The notes under the pieces are model-generated. The model saw only the letters and a list, made by a program, of their open reading frames with translations. It was not told where the DNA came from and made no database searches. A program made the position numbers and the translations under genes. Shown here piece by piece: positions 40,261-48,700 of a stretch of 64,000 bases of DNA. Position 1 is the stretch's first letter. Each line of letters opens with the position of its first letter. Source of the DNA: Streptomyces sp. TLI_053 (GTDB taxonomy: Bacteria > Actinomycetota > Actinomycetes > Streptomycetales > Streptomycetaceae); assembly GCF_900105395.1 (NCBI RefSeq), contig NZ_LT629775.1:4486001-4550000 (forward strand), written 5' to 3'.

Positions 40261-42771
40261 TCAGTGGTGGCGCAGGCCGGTCACCCGGAGCACCACCGGG
40301 CACGGTTCGAAGAGTTCGACCGGGTGGTAGCCGGTCCAGTCGCGGCCGTCCGGGGTGCCGACCAGCAGGACGGTGCCCTCCCCGGCCGACGGCGCGACGG
40401 ACAGCCGCTCCACTGTGAGGCGGCGGACCGGCCCGGCCGAGGAGGTGTCGGCCCGGGCGAGCCACGCGGCCCGCAGCAGGTTCTCCAACTGGTGGAGCGG
40501 AAGGGCCGAACCCGGCGCCGGCGAGGCCAGCAGCAGATCGGCCGTCCGCCCCGGCTCCGCGCGCCCGTACAGCCGGCCGCCCACCGCGTCCCGCTGCCAG
40601 GCGGCCAGCCGGAAGGCGTGCCCGCTCCAGGCGAGCGCGCCGCCCGGCGCGGGCGGGGCCACGTCCTCCGCGCCCAGTGCCCCGGTCGGCGGCAGCACCG
40701 CCCGCTCCGACGGCACCTCACCGGCCCGGTAGACCAGTTCGGCGCCGGCCAGCCGCCGGCCCTCCCGCTCCAGGGTGACCGCGACCCGCCAGTCGCCGTC
40801 CGGCGACCAGCGGCCCTCGGCGTGCCGGGTCAGCACCGCCGTCCGCCGCCCGGGGCCGACCGTCAACTCCGCCAGGTCCACCTCCAGGTCCCGGAGTTCG
40901 GCGAACCGCAGCTGGTCCCCGTTCTCCGGCAGCACCCAGTCGCCGGCCGCCCGCAGGTACTCCAGGCAGAGCGAGACCGGAAGCGCCGGCTCGCCGCCGA
41001 CCCGGAAGTCGTCGCAGCACGGCAGTTCCCCGGCCGTCAGCAGGTGCTCCGTGGTCAGCGCGGCGTACGGCCGGAAGTCCAGCGGCTCGCCCAGGTAGTA
41101 GCGGCTCGCGGCGAGCCGCTCGATCCCGGGCAGCCCGGTGTCCTGCTGGTAGCCGCGCAGCACGGACGGCAGCATCGCCGGACCGACGTCGCCGATGAAC
41201 GTCGACTCGCCGCTGCCGCCGGAGAACAGTTCCCGCTTCCAGTGGTACAGGCCCTCGCGGACGTCCACCGCCGACATGTAGCGCAGCGTGGCCTCGTAGT
41301 TGGTGATCATCCCGAGGCGTTCCCAGGTCGGCCAGCAGACCGTGGAGACCGGCGTCCGCCGGACCCGGCCGGACTGCTCGCCGTCCTGCGAGGCCCACAG
41401 CCCGAGCCGGCTCAGCGCCTCGTTGGCGGCACCGTAGTCGAGCTGGCCGACCATGCCGCCCCAGCGGCCGGTCAGCGAGCCGACGCTGCAGAAGAACGCC
41501 AGCGGCGGCCGGTCCGCCACCGCGCGCAGCAGGTTGAGGAAGCCCCCGACCTTGACCCGGACGACCAGCGAGACGATCTGCTCGGTCTTGCCCGGCAGCC
41601 GCACCGGTACGTCCACGCCCGCGTTGTGGACGACGCCCGCCAGCCGGTCGCCGGCCTCGTCGACCAGCCGGGCGACCTGCTCGGGGTCGGTGATGTCGCA
41701 CTGCACGTAGTCGATCCGCAGACCGTCCTCGCGGGCCCGCGCGAGGTTGGCCCACAGCTCCCGCTCCTGGGCCAGCTTCTCCAGCTCGCCGCGGACCTGC
41801 GGCACCCGGCGTGCGGCCACGGCCTCCCGCAGCCGCTCGTCCCGGTACCGCCGGAACTCCCGCTCGTCGAGGGCCAGTGCCGGGACGGCCGCCGCGTCGG
41901 GCACCGCGCCGCGACCGCTCACCACCACCCGCGCGCCGAACTCCTCGGCGAGCGAACGGGCCAGCGCGTAGCCGATGCCGCGCCCGCCGCCGGACATCAC
42001 CACCGTGTCGCCGGGCCGCAGCGCGCGGACCGGCGGGGCGGGCTGGGCGTGGCGGGCCCGCAGGCTGTAGCGGCGGCCGCCGTGGTGGCCGATCTCGAAC
42101 GCGCCCCAGCGGTAGAGCTCCCGGCTCACCAGCTCGCCGATCTCCTCCGCGGAGTGCTCGGCGGTGAGGTCGAGGATCCTGATGTTGCAGTTCGGGACCT
42201 CCCGGGGCAGGCCCTTGGCGAGCCCCGCCCACAGACCGCCGAGCGGCTGTTCGACCCGGTCCGCGCCGAAGCCCATCCGACCGCCCAGCCAGGTGACCGG
42301 GAGGTAGAACAGCCGCACCGCGTCGGTCTCGGTGATCCAGTCCGCGAAGCAGGCCTGGAGCATCGCGACCGTCTGCCGGAACGGTGCCTCCCAGCCGTCC
42401 GGGCCGCTGCGGTCGAAGGGCTCCTCGAGGTTGAGGTCGACGATCCCGTCGATCCGCCCGGCCGCGGCGAACAGGGCCGCCGCGGCCTCGGCGAAGCCGC
42501 CGCGCTGCCCCTCGGCGGGCGGCGCGAGCCGGTGCACCGCCGCCCCGGCCGCGGTGAGCGCCGCGGCGACCGCGGCGGCGGTGGCCTCCCGGCCACCGAC
42601 CACCGCGATCGAGCGCCCGCGCAGCCCGGGGGCGGCGCCCGGCGGGAGGGCGGCGGTCTCCACCGGCTCCCACACGTGGCGCCGCACCGGGCGCACCGAT
42701 CCGTCCTGCGGGTAGTCCACCACCGGCGGGGCGAGGGCCTCCGCGAGGGTGATCGGTTCCTTGAGTGTCAT
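40261..42771 (-). CDS. KR-DH' didomain protein of a PUFA/FAS-like synthase
   Basis: The 836-residue protein begins with a degenerate Rossmann subdomain (about 50-240), then an active-looking SDR-type ketoreductase (about 250-500). The KR has VVMSGGGRGIGYALARSL, VVHNAGVDVPV, Ser432, Tyr446 and Asn450 (QLDYGAANEALSRLG). The C-terminal third (about 560-836) resembles a double hot-dog dehydratase. Where DH domains have a catalytic His before VxG and LPG, it reads DDFRVGGEPALP with Phe in that place, so it may be structural or noncatalytic. It starts seven bases after the stop of the giant synthase gene and ends the three-gene synthase set. It would supply ketoreduction in trans and perhaps a docking platform. 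Confidence 0.8.
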   Translation of the reverse strand: MTLKEPITLAEALAPPVVDYPQDGSVRPVRRHVWEPVETAALPPGAAPGLRGRSIAVVGGREATAAAVAAALTAAGAAVHRLAPPAEGQRGGFAEAAAALFAAAGRIDGIVDLNLEEPFDRSGPDGWEAPFRQTVAMLQACFADWITETDAVRLFYLPVTWLGGRMGFGADRVEQPLGGLWAGLAKGLPREVPNCNIRILDLTAEHSAEEIGELVSRELYRWGAFEIGHHGGRRYSLRARHAQPAPPVRALRPGDTVVMSGGGRGIGYALARSLAEEFGARVVVSGRGAVPDAAAVPALALDEREFRRYRDERLREAVAARRVPQVRGELEKLAQERELWANLARAREDGLRIDYVQCDITDPEQVARLVDEAGDRLAGVVHNAGVDVPVRLPGKTEQIVSLVVRVKVGGFLNLLRAVADRPPLAFFCSVGSLTGRWGGMVGQLDYGAANEALSRLGLWASQDGEQSGRVRRTPVSTVCWPTWERLGMITNYEATLRYMSAVDVREGLYHWKRELFSGGSGESTFIGDVGPAMLPSVLRGYQQDTGLPGIERLAASRYYLGEPLDFRPYAALTTEHLLTAGELPCCDDFRVGGEPALPVSLCLEYLRAAGDWVLPENGDQLRFAELRDLEVDLAELTVGPGRRTAVLTRHAEGRWSPDGDWRVAVTLEREGRRLAGAELVYRAGEVPSERAVLPPTGALGAEDVAPPAPGGALAWSGHAFRLAAWQRDAVGGRLYGRAEPGRTADLLLASPAPGSALPLHQLENLLRAAWLARADTSSAGPVRRLTVERLSVAPSAGEGTVLLVGTPDGRDWTGYHPVELFEPCPVVLRVTGLRHH

Positions 42772-42778
42772 CGGCGTG

Positions 42779-45700
42779 TCATCGCTTCCTGGGCTCGACG
42801 ACGAGGCGGATGCCGTCCACGGGGCGGAAGGACACCAGCGTGCCCAGCGTCAGCGGGTGGTCGGGGACCAGCCGCAGCCGGAACCGCTGGGCGACCATGG
42901 CCAGTGTCAGGTGGGTCTGCACCAGCGCCATCTGGTTGCCGATGCACTTGCGCTGGCCCCCGCCGAACGGGAAGTAGGCGTAGCGGGGCTGCTGGGCGCG
43001 GTTCTGCTCGGTGAAGCGCTCCGGGTCGAAGCGCTCCGGGTCGACCCAGTAGTCCGGGTGCCGGTGGGTGACGTACGGGACCATGAAGACGCTGCCGCCG
43101 GCCGGGACGTGCCAGCCGTTGACGTCGTCCTCCGCGACGGCGTCGCGCGGGTACACCCAGATCGGCGGGTGCAGCCGCAGGGTCTCGTCGGTGACCATCT
43201 TCGCGTACGGGAGCTTCGGCAGGTCCTCGATGGTGGGCGTGCGCCCGCCGAGCACCTGCTCGACCTCCTCGTGCAGCCGCTCCTGCGCCTCCGGGTCCTT
43301 GGCCAGCTCGTAGAGCGCCCAGGCCAGGCCGGTGCCGGTGGTCTCGTGGCCGGCCATGAAGACCGTCATGATCTCGTCCCGGACCTGCTGCCGGGTCCAC
43401 TCGCCGCCGCTCTCGTCCCGGGCCTGGAGGAGCAGGCTGACCAGGTCGGTCAGCCCCTCGTGCCGGCCGTCCCGGTGCGCCTCGACGATGCCGTCCACCA
43501 CGTCGTACATCACCTTGCGCGCCTGGCGGATGCGCCGGTTGTACGGGATCGGGACGAACTCGGGGGTCAGCTGGTTGAGGGTGCCGCGGAAGACCATGGC
43601 CTCGATGGAGGTGACCATCGCCGGCCCCACCCGGTCGCTGAGCGGGTGGAGGTCGGTGTCGAACATGACCTTGCCGAGGGCCCCCAGGGTGAGGTCCATC
43701 ATCTCCGGCACCACGTCGATGCCGGCCTTGTCCGACCCGGCCCGCTCCCAGCGGTCGAGCACCAGGGCGGTGGAGTCGGTCATGGTGGTCGCCATGTTGT
43801 CGATGGCGGTCTTGTGGAACAGCGGGTTCACCACCCGGCGGTGCTGCTTCCACTCGTCCCCGTCGAGGGTGAGCAGGCCCATCCCCATGAAGATCTTGAA
43901 AGCGTCGTAGCCCTTGCCGCGGATGTAGTTCTGGTTGTTGTCCTGGAGGACGTACTTGATGTTGTCCGGGTGGTAGTTGAGGTGGACGGTGAAGTAGCCC
44001 AGCGGCAGCCGGACCATGTCCCCGTAGGCGCGGCTCAGTTCGGTGAACAGGGCCGGGGCGTTGCGCTGGAACTTGCGCAGGTTGCCGGGGACGGTCCGCA
44101 GTCCGCGCGGCCCCGGGGCGGGGCGGGCGAGCCGTGCGACGGCGGACGCGGGGCGACGTGCCGGGCGGCGCTCGGGCGCGGCGACGACCGTGGCCACCGC
44201 CGTGCCCGGCTCCGGGGCCGGCTCCCGGCCGTTGTCCTTGCTCGCGGTCACGTCGGTGCCCGCCTTCCTGCTCGTGGCGTACTGGGGGTCCGTGGCCGCC
44301 GGCGTCGGCCCACCAGCCGCGCCGGCCTCAGCTTTTCCCATCGCCGTCACCACCTCGCCGGCCTCGGCGGGGGCCACCCCGGGTTCGACCGCTCCGGGTT
44401 CGACCTCCTCGGGCTCGACCGCCTCGGGCTCGACCACCCCGGCTTCGAGCACCCCCGGATCGACCGCCTCGGGCTCGACCGCCTCGGGTCCGACCGCCCG
44501 GGCGGCGGCCGCCTCGGCCACCTCCTCGGGGGTCACGAACTTCCCGGTGCTCCGGTCGAGATAGCCCATCAGCGTCCAGTCCAGGTCCTTCATCTGGATC
44601 AGGATCCGCCCGTCCGGACGGACGGCGACGAACCGGTTGCCGCTGCCCGCGTTCCGCCCGTCGGCCTCCGCGCCGGGCAGCACCGCGTACAGGTCGACCC
44701 GGCCGTACCGGGCCGCGACCTGGCTGTCGCCGCCGTGTTCGTAGACGTCGATCCGGCCGATGCCCAGCGGGGCCGCGAGCGGGACCAGGTCACCGTCGAC
44801 CAGGGCCAGCACCCCGGTCCTGGCCAGCCCGTCGAGCAGCACCACGGGGATCCCGAAGCTCCCGAAGACCCGGTGGTCCAGGGGCAGTTCGAGGTTGTAG
44901 GTGGCGCGCTTGCCGTCCGGGTGCAGCCGGGTGTCGGTGGTCGACACGAACAGGTCGGTCAGCAGCACCGGGGAGCCCGGGCTGTGGTACGGGTCCGGCA
45001 CCGGCGTCTCCGCGGCGGGGTGCCAGGCCTTCCAGTGCGGCGCGTCCGGCAGGTCGCCCGCCAGCAGCACCCGCACCTCGAAGTGCAGCCGGTCCTTGAC
45101 CAGCACGGTGCCGTTGGGCGCCACCACGTCGTGGGTGATCCGCACCGCCACCACGGCCTGGCCGAGGTCGGCCCGGCGCTCCACCAGTTCGGCCCGGATC
45201 CGCTTCCGCAGCCCGGCCCGGTCCGACTCGCGGACCTTGAGGAAGTGGTGGAAGCGCAGGTCCTCGAACGCGTACACCTTGAGGTCCGGCACCAGCCACG
45301 AGGCCGCCTCGAAGGCGATCTCGGTGACGAACGTCCCCGGCAGGGTGGGTGCGTCGCCGACCTTGTGGTGACGCAGGTAGTCGTCCCGCTCGAGGTCGAA
45401 GACCCGCTCGAAGGTGACCGTGTCCGTGCCGCGCTCGACCACCTCACCGAGGTAGAACGGCAGCTTCTCCGCCGCCGCGGCCGGCCGCTCCGGGCGCACC
45501 GGCTCCGACGGCGCCACCGAGTCCGAACCACCGCGCTGCGCGCCCGGGTTGAGGAAGCCGGGCAGCAGCCGGTCGACCGCCCGCCGCTCCGCGTCACCGA
45601 GGTGCACGGTGTACGGCGACGGCTTGGCGAGGTTGAGCTCGCGGACGAAGTGGTGCACGCCCTCCGCGGTGCTCATCGCGGAGTACAGCCCGCTCTTCTC

Positions 45701-48700
45701 GAAGTACGCCTTGGTCAACTCGTTGGCGCCCAGGCCGACCTCGCCCCACAGGGTCCAGCCCACGGTGAACTCGTGGATGCCCAGCACCTGCTGGTGGTAC
45801 GTCGCCGCGGCCCCGAGGAAGTCGTTGCCCGAGGCGTAGTCGGCCTCGCCGACCTGGCCGGTCATCCCCAGCAGCGAACCGAAGTTGCACCAGGCGCGCG
45901 GCAGCCGGCCCCGCAGGGCGTGCTTGAGGTTGAAGTAGCCCAGCACCTTCAGGTCGCGGACCTGCCGGAACTCCGCCAGGCTCTTGGTCGCGATCGGCGC
46001 CGAACGGTTCAGCCCTGCCGCGTTGACCAGCAGGTCGATCCGCCCGGCCTCGGCGTGGATCCGGTCCATCGCGGCCATGACCTGCTCGCGGTCGGTCACG
46101 TCGCAGGGCACGTAGTGCACCGCGCCCGCGCCGCTGTGCTCGGCGATCCGGCGCAGGTTGGCCCGGATCACCCGGGCCTGGCCGATCCGCTCGTACGCGC
46201 GGTTGAGCTGCGCGGGGTTGCGGCCGGTCCGCAGCGCCAGCTGCTTGCGGATGTAGTCGGCGCGGCCCTTGGCGAAGGCCTCGTCGTCCAGCTCCAGGTA
46301 CTCGGCAGGGTGGGAGTCCACCGGGTTGCTGCCGAGCACGTACACCCGGGGCCGGAAGTGCCGGGCGACCTCGGCCAGCAGCTCGGCGGTGATGCCCCGC
46401 CCGCCGCCGACCGCGACCACGACGCTGTCCGGACCGAGCGTCGCCTCTCCCGGCGGCAGCAGCTCGCCGGGCTCCTCGGCGAGGGTGACGGTCAGCCGCC
46501 GCCCGCCGTCGTGGAAGGCCGAGGGGACGCCGCGCCGGAACGCGGACTCCCGCTCCGCCTGCGCGACCCCGGTGGCGGCCTCCCGCGTCCCGGTGATCAG
46601 CGCGTAGGTCAGGCAGTGCGGCGCGTACTCCAGGTGGATCACCTTGAACAGGCCGGTGAACATGCCCGTGAACGGGTGCGGGGTGCGGTCGGTCATCGCC
46701 CCGAGGAACAGCCCGACGCAGCTCGCGCCGCCGGCCTCGTCGGCCAGCGCCTCGTGCCGCTGCTGCACCGTCAGGAAGACCAGCTCGTGCAGGGCGCTCA
46801 GCGCCTCCGCCTCGGCCGGGCCGGCGGTGTCCGCGCCGGACAGGTCGGTGACCACCCGGATGTGCCGGACCAGCCGCCGCGGGTCCGCCTCGTCCAGCAG
46901 CCCCGCCAGCGCCTCGGCGTCCGGCACGTGCCGGACCCCGGGGCCGCCGGGCACGGTGGACAGCACCAGGGTGCCGGCCGGTGCCCCGGCCGCCGTCACC
47001 GTCTCCGGCCGGTCGGTCAGGACGACGGTGGGCTCCGCGGGCCAGAACGGCAGCTCGGCGCGGACCGGCTCGCCGGGCGTCTCGGTCAGCCCGGGCACGT
47101 GCCGGCTCACCACCAGCGGGTGCCGGTCGTCGTACTGCCGCTCGTCGTAGAACGCGGACGGCACGTGGAGGTCGGCCTCGGGCGCCGGCACGGCCGCCGA
47201 CAGCGGGGCCGAGACCCGGACGCCGAGGTCGGGCGCGCCGTTCTCGCCGCGGCAGACCACCAGCGCGTCGCGCCGGGCCGGCTCCTCGGCCAGCACCTGC
47301 AGGATGCCGATCGCGCCCTCGGCGCCCAGGTAGCAGGCCTCCCGGCCGGGGCGGACGGCGCCGCACTCGACGGTCGGCACCGGCCCGGCCGCCGCGTCCG
47401 CGGCCGCCTCCGCCTCCGCCTCGGCGAGCGGGGTGTCCAGGTAACCGAGCACCTCCAGCCCGGCCGCGGCGGCGGTCTCCTCCGTCACCAGGGCGAACAG
47501 GAAGGCACCCTCGGCCAGCACGCTGCCGCCGTCGAGGGCCTCGTCCAGCAGCTGGCGCACCTCGTCGGTGCTGTTGCCGTTGATGCCGCCGACCAGCGCC
47601 ATCGTCAGCTCGCCCTGCCGCAGGTAGCGGATGGCGACGTCGATCGCGCTCAGGGTCGAGGTGAACCCCGTGTCGACCGTCATGTTGAGGCCCTTGAGGT
47701 CGAAGTAGTTGGCGACCCGGGCCGGGATCACGTTCGGCATCATGCCGGGGAAGGAGTCCTCGTTGGACGGCGGGACCAGCCGCCGCACCTCGGTCCGGAG
47801 CAGCTCCAGCGCCTGCGGCAGCCACGGCGCCGAGGCCAGCGAGTCGTCGGCCTCCAGCGCGATGGTCAGGTCGTCCAGGTAGCAGCGCAGCGCGTAGAGC
47901 GTCGCGTTGCGGGTCGCCCCGAGGTGGCCGAGCACCACACCGGTCGTCTCGCTGTTGTCCTCCCAGAACGCGCCCAGGCTGTCGCGCAGCCGGTGGGCGC
48001 ACTTGAGGATCATCAGCTGACAGCGGTCGATGCCCCGCATCATGCCGGGGGGCATCCGCACCTGCTTGAACGACGGCAGCGGGTAGGTGTCGCCGAAGGA
48101 CACGTCCTCCGGTCCGGTCCGGCCCAGCCAGGAGGCCAGTTCGTCGGCGGTCTCGGTGCCCGGCACGTGCGCGGTCCGGGCCACGATCGCGATCCGCTGC
48201 GGCTCCGTCTGCCGGGTCGGCGCCGGCACCGGGCTCCCGGGCGCCGTCGTCGGCGCAGCGGGCGGCTCCTGGACGACCAGGTGGGCGTTGGTGCCGCCGA
48301 AGCCGAAGCCGGAGACGGCGGCCGTCCGGCGGCGGGCGCCGCGCGGCCAGGGCACCGCCTCGGTCGGCACGACCAGGTTGGAGCCGCCGATCGCGAAGTC
48401 CGCCGGGGTCTCGGTGAACCGGTGCTGCGGCGGGATCACGTCGTGCCGGAAGCCCAGCACGACCTCGATCAGCGAGGCCACGCCCGCGGCCCAACCGGTG
48501 TGCCCGATCACCGACTTGTTGGAGGTGACGACCACCGGGGCGCGGCCCGGCTCGTGACCGCCCAGCGTCTCGCGCAGGGTGGTGAACTCCGCCAGGTCGC
48601 CGGCCGGGGTGCCGGTGGCGTGCGCGACGATCCAGTCCGGCCGCACGTCGTCCATGCCCGGCCGGTCCAGGGCGCGGCGGATCGCCAGCTTCTGGCCGGC

